This document shows positions 9,885 to 18,025 of a stretch of DNA of 64,000 nucleotides, in pieces. The first letter of the stretch is position 1, and each line of letters opens with the position of its first letter. The notes under the pieces were generated by a model. That model was not told where the DNA came from. It was given only the letters and a program-made list of their open reading frames with translations, and did no database searches. The translations under genes were made by a program, and so were the position numbers. Origin of the DNA: Bacteroidota bacterium (GTDB lineage Bacteria > Bacteroidota > Bacteroidia > NS11-12g > UBA955); assembly GCA_016787485.1 (NCBI GenBank), contig JAEUUL010000032.1, positions 1 to 64,000 of the forward strand, given 5' to 3'.

Positions 9885-10613
9885 TCAGTTCTCGGCGAGA
9901 ATCACATGCTCGTCCGGGATGAGACTTTCTCCCCTGAAACGAAGCATCAACTGTGCAAGGGTGACTACGTCTTTGCGGCAATAGGTGGCAATGCGATCCA
10001 AATCGTTTTCCTGCCAGTAAACCGGCCCTACCTGGCTCCCGTCCATGTCGTCCTTGGGAGTGGGAATGCCAAACAAATGGGCGAGTAAATTCAGACTGGT
10101 GAAGTTTTTGAAATCTCCGAATTTCCAAAGTTCCATGGTATCGAGATGGGGAACCTCCCAGGGCTTTTTCCCTGCTGTATCCAACAGAAATGGCAGTGGG
10201 ATGCCATGGACCATCATGCGCCGGGCAAGGTAAGGAAAATCGAACTCTTTGCCATTGTGAGCACACAGCATAAACTGGTTGCCGTGATAGTGTGAATTCA
10301 GCAAGCCGGCGAAGTCGGCCAAAACAGCTTTTTCATCATGGCCGGCATACGTTTTTACCCGTAATTTATACGAACTGTCAAATCCCCGCAAAACCCCAAC
10401 CCCAATAACAATGACTTTCCCAAATTCTGCATAGATGGATGCTTTTTCATACAACATGTCCGGGGTTTCATCATTTTTCATCATAAACCTTGCTTTCCTG
10501 GCCCAAAGATCCTGCCAGTCTGGTGAAAGCTCCGAAAACGATTTGTAAGCCGGTACGGTTTCTATATCCAGAAACAGCACATTGGCCATATCCATTTGCT
10601 TTAATGCATGCAT
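9885..10613 (-). CDS. Predicted 3'-5' exonuclease, PolB-like (DnaQ fold), 242 aa
   Basis: An RNase H-fold DEDD exonuclease. The metal-binding residues are visible as D16-x-E18 in FLDIET, D125 in CAHNGKEFDFPYL (117-129), and D215 in TYCRKDV (210-216), the DEDDy arrangement with Tyr211. The whole length matches the family described as predicted 3'-5' exonuclease related to PolB. Role: probably DNA processing or repair, cytosolic. The start at 10613 is chosen because an AGGAG Shine-Dalgarno-like sequence lies 6 nt upstream; later ATGs at codons 7 and 9 are alternatives. It begins 2 bp after the stop of the DUF4139 gene, so it is the last gene of a tight operon. Confidence 0.9.
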   Translation of the reverse strand: MHALKQMDMANVLFLDIETVPAYKSFSELSPDWQDLWARKARFMMKNDETPDMLYEKASIYAEFGKVIVIGVGVLRGFDSSYKLRVKTYAGHDEKAVLADFAGLLNSHYHGNQFMLCAHNGKEFDFPYLARRMMVHGIPLPFLLDTAGKKPWEVPHLDTMELWKFGDFKNFTSLNLLAHLFGIPTPKDDMDGSQVGPVYWQENDLDRIATYCRKDVVTLAQLMLRFRGESLIPDEHVILAEN

Positions 10614-10615
10614 AG

Positions 10616-12208
10616 TTACTCCTGACGCAGATAATATTCAAAAGTGAAACTGAAACTTTTCTTCTCACCGGGTTTCAGCGTGATTTCCCAAGTCACAAGA
10701 TTGTTTGCATTGGGAGTGCCCCTGTCCGGCTTTAATGTGCGCACCGTATTGGGCGCATCGCTGCTCAGGAATTTGCCGGAAATGCTTTTGGCCAATTCGA
10801 GTTTGACTTCTTTGCTTCCCTGGTTCTCCAGAGAAACGGTGGATTTCATTTGTACCAAATCGTACACCGTGCTGGTTCCATACCTCGATACCGGGGTAGA
10901 ATACGCATTGGGGGTGCGTTTCACTTCAGTATCCGTTTCCTTTACAGGGATGTCTGTACTTCTGGCCAGTGTAATTATACCCGCACCACCCACGGGCACC
11001 GTTTCCAAAACCGGCTGGCTAAGTGCAACAGTGCTGCCGGATACTTCTGTTTCCACAAACACCGGCGCTGCAGTCAGGGTCTGTTTGGCCGGATTTTTAA
11101 ATTTCAGCTTGTGGTACACGTCCAGATAACTGTTGGCATTTCCATCGTCGGTAACCGGCGCAGAATACTCATTCACCGGAGGCAAACCGCAGGTAAAATA
11201 ATGCTGCACATCCATGTTTTCCTCCAGAATCTGTACCCATGCGTGTTCATTTTTCTGAAGGCTGAAATTTTTCAAGGTATACATGTAATAATCCTCTGCT
11301 TTCGAAGCAGAAACTTCAATGCCACCGGGAGCAGGCACACCGGCAGCGGTATTTCTGAAGTACGCTTTATTCTCTTCTGCTTTGGGCGATTCCCAGTCAT
11401 CCACCGCAATGGATTCACCACCGCAAAGCCGGCTCAGGGTATATCCTTTCGAAAATTCAGGGGCTCCCACAACCAGGTTCAATTCGGTGTTTTTCATTTC
11501 TGTATTGCCACTGCTCACTTCTGCTCCCAGGGTAAGTTTCGCTTTGGTATCTCCGGTAAGCACCATCCGGTATTCCGGACTCCAGGAACCGTGCTGCTGT
11601 AAATACACCATAGAAAGATCTGCACTGCCCGGTGTGTTTTTGAAATACACACTCAGTTTGGGTTCAGGCGTTTTTTCTTTGGCCTCATAGCTTACATCAT
11701 CGGCAAATTCGGCTGCAAGCACATGTGCCAGCGTTTCGCGGTACAATACCACTTTACCGGTGGCTGTTTTCAGCACTGCCACGGCCGGGTTAGCTGTCAA
11801 ATCCGTTTCGCCTGCGGGTAGTTCAAAATATTTTTCGATGGTACCTTCCAGACGGGTGGAAACATCTCCCGTGGTAAGCACCAGACCCAGCCGCTTACCC
11901 ACATTGGCCCGGATCAACTGGTCCAGACCGGGGCGGGCTACGGCTTTCAACAATGTATCGGTTTCCCGTTTTACATAATTGATGCCGGCTGGCGACTGAA
12001 ACCACAGTGAACCCATACTTGCCGGAGGAATATCCTTGCGCTGCAGAGACCATTTGCCATCCTTCAGCGGAACTTTTCCTGCGGATACGGCGTAGGCAAA
12101 TCCGTTTTTATACATAAAGATGCTACGTGTCTGCAAACCGGACTGGGCGCAAGAACTCAATACTGAACCAAGCATGAGGGCAAACAGTGTATTGTGATAT
12201 AATTTCAT
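10616..12208 (-). CDS. DUF4139-containing lipoprotein, 530 aa
   Basis: N-terminal lipoprotein signal with the lipobox LSSC (lipidated Cys20). The middle and C-terminal parts (LSVYFKNTPGSADLSMVYLQQHGSWSPEYRM at about 190-220, then long beta-rich stretches ending with SFSFTFEYYLRQE) match the DUF4139 (mucoidy-inhibitor-like) family, which is common and functionally uncharacterised. It is placed between the small SH3-like protein gene (3 bp upstream) and the exonuclease gene (2 bp downstream), an odd mix of envelope and nucleic acid functions in one operon. Confidence 0.85.
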   Translation of the reverse strand: MKLYHNTLFALMLGSVLSSCAQSGLQTRSIFMYKNGFAYAVSAGKVPLKDGKWSLQRKDIPPASMGSLWFQSPAGINYVKRETDTLLKAVARPGLDQLIRANVGKRLGLVLTTGDVSTRLEGTIEKYFELPAGETDLTANPAVAVLKTATGKVVLYRETLAHVLAAEFADDVSYEAKEKTPEPKLSVYFKNTPGSADLSMVYLQQHGSWSPEYRMVLTGDTKAKLTLGAEVSSGNTEMKNTELNLVVGAPEFSKGYTLSRLCGGESIAVDDWESPKAEENKAYFRNTAAGVPAPGGIEVSASKAEDYYMYTLKNFSLQKNEHAWVQILEENMDVQHYFTCGLPPVNEYSAPVTDDGNANSYLDVYHKLKFKNPAKQTLTAAPVFVETEVSGSTVALSQPVLETVPVGGAGIITLARSTDIPVKETDTEVKRTPNAYSTPVSRYGTSTVYDLVQMKSTVSLENQGSKEVKLELAKSISGKFLSSDAPNTVRTLKPDRGTPNANNLVTWEITLKPGEKKSFSFTFEYYLRQE

Positions 12209-12211
12209 GGT

Positions 12212-12742
12212 TTATTTTTTAGATGACTCACCTACAAAGTGATTTTCTTTGTCCCTGAACAAAAAGTTGAATGAGGTAAGACTGCCATAGATGCGGGTAA
12301 TATATTGCTGCAGATTTACCTTGTCTTCATCATCCAGTTTCTGGTGCGCATTGATGTTCTGCTCCAATACACGCAAACGGTCACGCAGCATCACGATTTT
12401 GTGAAAAAAGGTTTCAATGGGAATAACATGTTCCTTGAGAGAGGTATCGGCAGGTTCAAATATGAGCTGACCTCTGAGCCATTTGCCATTCAATTCAACT
12501 TTGCCTCCGAGGTCCGTCATTGTTTCCAGCACATTTCTCAGTGCTTCTTCCACTGTTTCCAGGCTCAAAGGGGCCTCAGCCGGTGGACCCAGTTCCACCA
12601 ATTCAAGTCCGGCAAATGATTTACCTATTTCCAGGATGGAATCATGAGAAAAAAATACGCGGTACGAAGAGCCTGTGTCGGCCATAATCACACCTTCACC
12701 TTTTGAGGGATGCCTGACCCTGCTGCCAATGGGGTATTCCAT
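12212..12742 (-). CDS. Small protein with Tudor/SH3-like N-terminus, 176 aa
   Basis: The first 50 residues (IGSRVRHPSKGEGVIMADTGSSYRVFF) resemble the beta-barrel found at the end of UvrD/PcrA helicases and in CarD-like RNA-polymerase-binding proteins. The remainder is mostly helical (ETVEEALRNVLETM, HKIVMLRDRLRVLEQNINAHQKL) and may form a coiled coil. I know no function for it. No signal peptide, so cytosolic. It is the first gene of a three-gene minus-strand operon with DUF4139 and the exonuclease. An A+T-rich leader with a TTAATTTG sequence, near the -7 motif, lies upstream of the ATG. Confidence 0.75.
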   Translation of the reverse strand: MEYPIGSRVRHPSKGEGVIMADTGSSYRVFFSHDSILEIGKSFAGLELVELGPPAEAPLSLETVEEALRNVLETMTDLGGKVELNGKWLRGQLIFEPADTSLKEHVIPIETFFHKIVMLRDRLRVLEQNINAHQKLDDEDKVNLQQYITRIYGSLTSFNFLFRDKENHFVGESSKK

Positions 12743-12838
12743 AATTCAATAAAAAATAAGCGGCAAATTAAATAGAGAATTTGAAATGAACACTGCCTGC
12801 ATTGCTTGCGACAGGTTTATTCGACGGGGGCAGCTGAA

Positions 12839-13033
12839 TTAATCGGCCAATTTTACCTGTACCGCATTCGGGCCGCGCTTGCCATCCTGTATTTCGAAGG
12901 TAACCTTGTCGTTTTCCTTCACTTTGTCAATAAGACCGGTGGCATGCACAAATACTTCTTTTCCGTCTGCGTCGTCAATGATGAATCCAAATCCTTTGGT
13001 CACATTGAAGAATTTAACAATTCCTGTTTTCAT
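12839..13033 (-). CDS. Cold-shock protein, CspA family, 64 aa
   Basis: A single OB-fold cold-shock domain. RNP1 is KGFGFI (residues 13-18) and RNP2 is VFVHATGL (27-34). These proteins bind single-stranded RNA or DNA and melt RNA secondary structure. Length is normal for the family. The gene has its own leader of about 75 bp after the MFS gene stop and is probably monocistronic. Whether it is cold-inducible cannot be told from the sequence. Confidence 0.95.
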   Translation of the reverse strand: MKTGIVKFFNVTKGFGFIIDDADGKEVFVHATGLIDKVKENDKVTFEIQDGKRGPNAVQVKLAD

Positions 13034-13109
13034 TGTAAGTAACTATTTCTGTTGGGTTTGAAGGGCGCAATATAGAGTAAAACCGAGATATCCATGCTAT
13101 TTCTTCAAA

Positions 13110-14240
13110 TCAGCGACTATATTTTGTGGCCGGTTGCAAAAGCCATACAGCGCAGAGGACGGCCACACATGCAATGGGAACAAACGCCAAACCAGGTCCG
13201 CCCACAGCCCATAAACCTCCGGTTATTAAACCGGCCGGTATGGCCAAAACACTTTGTATGCCGGCAAAAGACCCTATGGCTGAAGCCGACTGTGCAGAAG
13301 GTACGGTATGAGAAATCCAGGCTTTGGCAATGCCTTCGGTACCTGCCATATACAATCCGTAAAGTCCCATACAGATGATGTATCCCCAGGCGGGCAAATC
13401 CATACCAAAGCCAATATATACGAAGGCAAATATGACAAAACCGGCCAACAATACCTTTTTATTCCCTATACGGTCTGATAGAATTCCGGCAGGCCATGCA
13501 GCCAGGGTATAAATAAGGTTATACCCTATATAAATCACAATGATTTCGGTGGCTGAAAATCCAGCATCACCCAGCCTCAGCAGCAGAAAAACATCGGAAC
13601 TGTTCCACAGGGCAAAAAGCCATAATGGAATACAAATGCGATAATAAGCGGAAGGAGCATTGCGCAGCCATTGTATAAATCCTTGTCTGGGTGCGTATTC
13701 AGTTTTAGCCACAGGTTGTATTTTCTCACGCGCCAGAAAGCTTGCCAATACCGCAAGGGCTCCGGGTATAAATGCCACCAAAAACAGGCCTTTAAAATCA
13801 CCGGGTCTGAAATACAGATATATCAGTGCAAGCAATGGGCCCAATGCGGCACCCAATGTGTCCATACTGCGGTGAAATCCAAATACCCTGCCACGGTATT
13901 CCGGCGTGGAATCGGCCACCAGCAATGCATCTCGTGGCGCTGTGCGGATACCTTTTCCGAGGCGGTCAGCACTGCGCAGCAGAAATATACCAGCAGGGTG
14001 CAAAACCCAGGCATACAATGGTTTTATCAGCGCAGAAAGCGAATACCCGGCCTGTACAAATGGCAATCTCCGGCCAGCGCGGTCACTCCAATGCCCGAAC
14101 CAGCCTTTGCTCAGCCCTGCAATGGCCTCGGCTATCCCCTCCAGAAGTCCGATGGCCAGGGCACTGAACCCCACTTGTTTCAGCCATACAGGCATAACCG
14201 GGTACAGCATTTCACTGGCCATATCTGTGGTAAGACTCAC
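13110..14240 (-). CDS. MFS transporter, 376 aa from GTG (true N-terminus may lie upstream)
   Basis: About 11-12 hydrophobic segments and the family signature between helices 2 and 3 (GWFGHWSDRAGRRLPFVQAGYSLSA) and after helix 4 (RLGKGIRTAPRDALLVADS) mark a major facilitator exporter. The first in-frame start is a GTG at 14240, giving an N-terminus that begins inside the first helix. The frame remains open for 26 codons upstream, and those codons encode RNIFLLSLVSLTTDMASEMLYP, which is what this family normally has at its N-terminus, but no ATG, GTG or TTG is present there. A non-standard start or a local sequence error is possible. It is divergent from the GRAS cassette 104 bp away and could export its product (inference). 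Confidence 0.85.
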   Translation of the reverse strand: MSLTTDMASEMLYPVMPVWLKQVGFSALAIGLLEGIAEAIAGLSKGWFGHWSDRAGRRLPFVQAGYSLSALIKPLYAWVLHPAGIFLLRSADRLGKGIRTAPRDALLVADSTPEYRGRVFGFHRSMDTLGAALGPLLALIYLYFRPGDFKGLFLVAFIPGALAVLASFLAREKIQPVAKTEYAPRQGFIQWLRNAPSAYYRICIPLWLFALWNSSDVFLLLRLGDAGFSATEIIVIYIGYNLIYTLAAWPAGILSDRIGNKKVLLAGFVIFAFVYIGFGMDLPAWGYIICMGLYGLYMAGTEGIAKAWISHTVPSAQSASAIGSFAGIQSVLAIPAGLITGGLWAVGGPGLAFVPIACVAVLCAVWLLQPATKYSR

Positions 14241-14343
14241 CAGTGAAAGCAGGAAGATATTTCGGGTTATGTAGGAGATCGGGCGAAGATAATCACAGGT
14301 AAACCCGGTTGGCGTAAATTATATCATAATCGTCAAGTGGCCA

Positions 14344-14523
14344 ATGATTGCGCAGGTTTCTTACAGATTCAATTCAGGTCTCTGCGGAACAATCCCGGGG
14401 CTCAGATTCATACGGACCGGTAACAACCAAAAAATCATCAAATACGCCATTGACTCAGAAAAACCGGCTTTGGCTAATTCCATAAAAACCATAGCTGAAG
14501 AGCCCTCTAGATTTGAATCATGA
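14344..14523 (+). CDS. Small ORF, 59 aa, overlapping the GRAS gene by ATGA
   Basis: An ATG at 14344 opens a 59-codon frame whose TGA (14521-14523) overlaps the ATG of the GRAS gene in an ATGA junction, the hallmark of translational coupling. The peptide begins MIAQVSYRFNSGLCGTIPG, has one cysteine, a basic middle (RTGNNQKIIKY) and an acidic-ended tail. It has no signal peptide and no similarity I recognise. It could be a real small subunit, a peptide substrate for the two enzymes downstream, or a regulatory leader. The upstream region has no strong -7 motif. A purely accidental ORF cannot be excluded. Confidence 0.4.
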   Translation: MIAQVSYRFNSGLCGTIPGLRFIRTGNNQKIIKYAIDSEKPALANSIKTIAEEPSRFES

Positions 14524-15593
14524 AAGCAACAAAGCAGACTCCCCTGCAGGGTGCCATAGGCGAACTCCTGAATAACATCCCCGACGGATTCACCGATGCC
14601 AGCCGCGGGGAATTGCAGTCCCTGTTTAACCATATAATGACTGGCACGCAAACCGCATCGCGTGAACTGATGGTTCAGCTTCTGGCAAACGCCGTAAGCA
14701 AACGGTTCAATCCGGCATCGGAAGAGCAACATATTTATCTGAAGAATGACGAAGTCCCTCAGATACAACTCTTCAATATCCTCATTGAGAAATTTCCATT
14801 TGTAAAATACAGCCAGATTATCACAAACAAGGCAATTACAGAAACCATCGGTGACTCAAAAGAAGCAGCTATCATCGATATAGGAATAGGACAAGGTGTG
14901 CAAATGCTGCATGTGATAGAACTTGCCAAAAAACTTCCCAAACTGAAAAAACTGAACATAATAGGAATAGAACCATTTTCTGATGCATTAATACAGGCAG
15001 AAAAGAACATTATGGCACAGGCTAAAAATGTGCATTTCACCATTGAATTTACAGGGGTTAATAACTTTGCAGAAAATGTGGATTTCAGTCCTTTCATCAA
15101 CATTTCAGATACATTGATTATTAACGCTTCACTGGCACTGCACCATATTCAAACAGAAGAGAAACGGAGCCAGATTATATCAAAATTCAAACAACTGAAT
15201 CCGGCCGCATTCCTGCTGATTGAACCCAACGTAAATCACTATGAAACAAATTTCTGCAACCGCTTTATCAATTGCTTCAATCATTATTATAATCTTTTCC
15301 TGGTCATTGACCGGCTGGATATAGATGAAAAAGATAAAAATGCACTGAAATTGTTTTTTGGCCGCGAAATATCTGATGTTATTGGCAAGGAAGAAAAAGA
15401 CCGGTTTGAAAAGCATGAAAAAGCAACCAAATGGATTGAAAGAATGCAGAATGCCGGCTTTTCATTAAACACATCCATGCTCAAATCACCAGTAGAATCA
15501 GAATCAGGCGTGGATATCCGGATTCACAACGAGGGATTTATGGGATTTACACATCAGATCGAAACCATACTGGCAGTAATGTACGCCAATTGA
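14520..15593 (+). CDS. Bacterial GRAS-domain protein (Rossmann methyltransferase-like), 357 aa
   Basis: The order of motifs follows the plant GRAS family. FPFVKYSQIITNKAITETI (92-110) corresponds to the end of the leucine-rich region. AAIIDIGIGQGVQ (116-128) corresponds to VHIID and to the SAM-binding loop of methyltransferases. LALHHIQ (205-211), then LLIEPNVNHYETNF (232-245) and FFGREISDVIG (279-289) correspond to PFYRE, and DRFEKHE...KW (294-305) to RVER. The acidic residue of NIIGIEP (146-152) is where SAM methyltransferases bind the ribose. Bacterial GRAS proteins have been described and proposed to be small-molecule methylases. The gene is A+T-richer than its neighbours and is followed after 10 bp by the aminotransferase. 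The substrate is unknown. Confidence 0.85.
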   Translation: MKATKQTPLQGAIGELLNNIPDGFTDASRGELQSLFNHIMTGTQTASRELMVQLLANAVSKRFNPASEEQHIYLKNDEVPQIQLFNILIEKFPFVKYSQIITNKAITETIGDSKEAAIIDIGIGQGVQMLHVIELAKKLPKLKKLNIIGIEPFSDALIQAEKNIMAQAKNVHFTIEFTGVNNFAENVDFSPFINISDTLIINASLALHHIQTEEKRSQIISKFKQLNPAAFLLIEPNVNHYETNFCNRFINCFNHYYNLFLVIDRLDIDEKDKNALKLFFGREISDVIGKEEKDRFEKHEKATKWIERMQNAGFSLNTSMLKSPVESESGVDIRIHNEGFMGFTHQIETILAVMYAN

Positions 15594-15603
15594 GCATATT
15601 CAA

Positions 15604-16737
15604 ATGAAAATAATCATGAATTCTTTCGCACCTGATTCAATTGTATCCGCAGATTTCTTTGAAATACCTGAGGTAATTTCCAGTACAATACAACTGGATA
15701 AAAATGAACAACCTGAAGATGTTAGCGATGAAATGAAAAGACGCGTGCTGAATAAATTGTTTCATACAGAATGGAACAGATATCCTGCTGCAGATTACAG
15801 TGAGATTGAATCAAAAATAGCCCATTACAGCGGACTGCAACCGGACAATATTGTGCTCGGTGCGGGATCTGCCAACATTATAAGTGCAATGCTCAATTAT
15901 TTTGCAATCAATAAGAAGCGTATTCACATTGTTCAACCCTCATATACACTGTTTGATCAACATTGCAAAAATTATGGTATAGCCTATGAACCCTGGTATC
16001 TGAATGAAGAACTGGAATTTGATTATAAAAACATGCCGGAACTTGATAAAAATTCAGTGCTTATCATTACTTCTCCGAACAATCCGGTGGGCAATTCCAT
16101 AGAAACATACAAACTGGAAGAAATTCTTATGATGCACCCTTATACTATGGTCATTCTGGACAATGTATACAATGAATTTTGTAATTCTGATTTCACATCA
16201 CTGGTAAAGAAATACAATAATCTAATTGTGCTGAGATCATTTTCCAAAGCATTTCCTGCGGCTGGTTTGCGTTTGGGATATCTTTGTGCTCCGCGACACA
16301 TAAAGCCAATATTGAAATCACTGATTCTGCCCTATTCCATCAATGAGTTTTCCCTGATTTTTGCCCGTGAAATATTGTTTGACAAAAAATTCATGGAATC
16401 TTCAAAAAGAAAAGTTGAAGAAATGATCCATAACAGGAATAAACTCATTGATTCCATCACCAGACGATTTGATAAAGATACCATTCGGGTATATCCTTCC
16501 AGCGGTAACTTCCTATTGCTTCGGGTTATCAATGAATCAGACTTTACCAAACTAATGACCGATCTGGAAAAAGGTGGAATGAAAGTACTCAATGGTTCTC
16601 ATTTTCCTTTACTGAAAAATACATTACGGGTGTCCATAGGCAATATGGAACACAATGAATTGTTTCTCAGATGTCTGGTCAATTGTATGGAAAACAACTT
16701 TATAAAAAATCAAAACATCGAAGCAACTTTTGATTGA
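15604..16737 (+). CDS. PLP-dependent aminotransferase, HisC-like (fold type I), 377 aa
   Basis: Class I/II aminotransferase of the histidinol-phosphate aminotransferase-like group. Visible are LDKNEQP (31-37), the SPNNPVG motif (157-163), DNVYNEF (186-192, with Asp186 and Tyr189 contacting PLP), the Schiff-base lysine Lys215 in SFSKAF, and GLRLGY (221-226). It transfers an amino group between an amino acid and a keto acid. It is unlikely to be the histidine-biosynthetic enzyme since no his genes are near. ATG at 15604 or 15616 could both serve. It is 10 bp downstream of the GRAS gene and shares its low G+C content, so the two probably act in one pathway. Confidence 0.88.
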   Translation: MKIIMNSFAPDSIVSADFFEIPEVISSTIQLDKNEQPEDVSDEMKRRVLNKLFHTEWNRYPAADYSEIESKIAHYSGLQPDNIVLGAGSANIISAMLNYFAINKKRIHIVQPSYTLFDQHCKNYGIAYEPWYLNEELEFDYKNMPELDKNSVLIITSPNNPVGNSIETYKLEEILMMHPYTMVILDNVYNEFCNSDFTSLVKKYNNLIVLRSFSKAFPAAGLRLGYLCAPRHIKPILKSLILPYSINEFSLIFAREILFDKKFMESSKRKVEEMIHNRNKLIDSITRRFDKDTIRVYPSSGNFLLLRVINESDFTKLMTDLEKGGMKVLNGSHFPLLKNTLRVSIGNMEHNELFLRCLVNCMENNFIKNQNIEATFD

Positions 16738-16796
16738 ATTTTACACATCGCCGAAAATCTGATATCAAACCAGGCTGCGAAACCTATGGGTAACCC

Positions 16797-16821
16797 AAAG
16801 GTTGACTTGGGGTCAGCCTTT
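16797..16821 (+). terminator. Hairpin after the aminotransferase gene
   Basis: A 10-bp stem (AAAGGTTGAC with GTCAGCCTTT, one G-U pair) around a 5-nt loop, 60 bp past the aminotransferase stop. There is no long T-tract after it, so it may be a weak terminator or an mRNA 3'-end stabiliser. Confidence 0.4.
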
Positions 16822-16953
16822 CGAAGGACCGAAACGTAAGACTATTCTGGCATTCCCTTCATCCGGGCGGACCGGAACCTGACTTTTGTTTGTTTGAACA
16901 ACATTTTTTGCAAAATTCGCAGATGTTTGCATGATACGCACAGGCAAACGGCT

Positions 16954-16961
16954 TAATTTTG
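16954..16961 (+). promoter_or_regulatory. -7 promoter element of the RND operon
   Basis: Reads TAATTTTG, matching TAnnTTTG, 8 nt before the ATG at 16970. It supports starting the adaptor at 16970 rather than at the ATG at 16931, and suggests a leaderless or nearly leaderless mRNA. Confidence 0.5.
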
Positions 16962-16969
16962 TGACTTGT

Positions 16970-18025
16970 ATGGGGTATTTCATATTCACCGGCTTCCGGC
17001 TGATTTGTTTCTTTTTCGCAATGGTTCTTTTTTGTACTTCTTGTGGAGGTGGTGGCAAACCAGCTGCTAAAACGCAGGGGCCGGTGCCCATTGATGTGTT
17101 GGTGGTTTCAATCACTGAAATTGAGGAAGTGGTAGACGCCAACGGGACTGTATTGGCCGGAGAAACAGTGGAATTACACCCTGAAAGCAGCGGAAGACTA
17201 TCTTTCTTAAATATGCCTGATGGAGGGACTGTGTCGGCTGGCGCGGTGCTGGCGCGTATAAATGATGCTGAAATTCTGGGACAAATTGCCCAGCAGCAGG
17301 CCGGTTTGGCTTTGGCCATGAAGAACGAATCCCGGCTGAAGCAGCTTCTGGCAGTAAATGCAATCCCGCAGGCGGAATACGATGCTGCCCAAACACAGGT
17401 ATTGACCATACAGGCAACCTTACAAACCCTGCAGGCTCAGGCTGAAAAACTGGTCGTAAAAGCACCCTTTGCAGGACAATTGGGATTGCGCAAGGTGAGT
17501 CCGGGTGCATATGTCAGTCCGGCAACAATTCTGGGCACCTTGCAACAAACCTATCCGTTGAAGGTGGATTTTGCCCTGCCGGATGTGTATGTATCCCTGC
17601 TGGAAAAAAACAGTACACTCTCACTGCTGTCTTCAAACGGAACCCGCACATGGCCTGCAAAAATTATTGCCACAGAATCGAGGGTGAATGCAGAAAACCG
17701 GAATCTCACCGTGCGCGCTGCCATAGAAGGAACGGGACTAAAACCAGGGGAATACGTGACTGCACGTTTCAAACAAAAACAAAAAGGAATTCTTATACCC
17801 ACCAATGCACTGATACCAGAAGCAAGCAGCAACAAAGTGATTGTGGTAAAAAATGGTACTGGTAAACCGGTGCCTGTGAAGACCGGCACACGCGGACCTG
17901 AATATGTGCAAATCACATCGGGGCTTACCGAAGGCGATAGTGTGGTGGTTACAGGGGTATTGTTCGTAAGGCCCAAATCTCCCCTTAAAGTGCGCAGTGT
18001 AAAAACCCTGGCTGAACTGAAATGA
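16970..18025 (+). CDS. RND efflux periplasmic adaptor (membrane fusion protein), lipoprotein, 351 aa
   Basis: Links the inner-membrane RND pump to the outer-membrane channel. N-terminal lipoprotein signal with Cys25 in CTSCGGGG. The barrel-sandwich (lipoyl-like) halves are seen in GRLSFLNMPDGGTVSAGAVLARINDAEI and KLVVKAPFAGQLGLRKVSPGAYV, separated by an alpha-helical hairpin (AQQQAGLALAMKNESRLKQLL...AQAEKL). A beta-barrel domain and a C-terminal domain (GLTEGDSVVVTGV) follow. The ATG at 16970 is preferred over one at 16931 because of the -7 element between them. The stop overlaps the pump gene by ATGA. Confidence 0.93.
   Translation: MGYFIFTGFRLICFFFAMVLFCTSCGGGGKPAAKTQGPVPIDVLVVSITEIEEVVDANGTVLAGETVELHPESSGRLSFLNMPDGGTVSAGAVLARINDAEILGQIAQQQAGLALAMKNESRLKQLLAVNAIPQAEYDAAQTQVLTIQATLQTLQAQAEKLVVKAPFAGQLGLRKVSPGAYVSPATILGTLQQTYPLKVDFALPDVYVSLLEKNSTLSLLSSNGTRTWPAKIIATESRVNAENRNLTVRAAIEGTGLKPGEYVTARFKQKQKGILIPTNALIPEASSNKVIVVKNGTGKPVPVKTGTRGPEYVQITSGLTEGDSVVVTGVLFVRPKSPLKVRSVKTLAELK

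Noticed and set aside
12778-12838. Possible terminator hairpin after the cold-shock gene (CCTG...CAGG)
   Set aside because: The stem is only 4-5 bp with a long loop and no T-tract.
16813-17409. 198-codon minus-strand ORF opposite the RND adaptor
   Set aside because: It is a mirror of the adaptor coding region, with Ser/Thr/Ala-rich low-information sequence and no family features.
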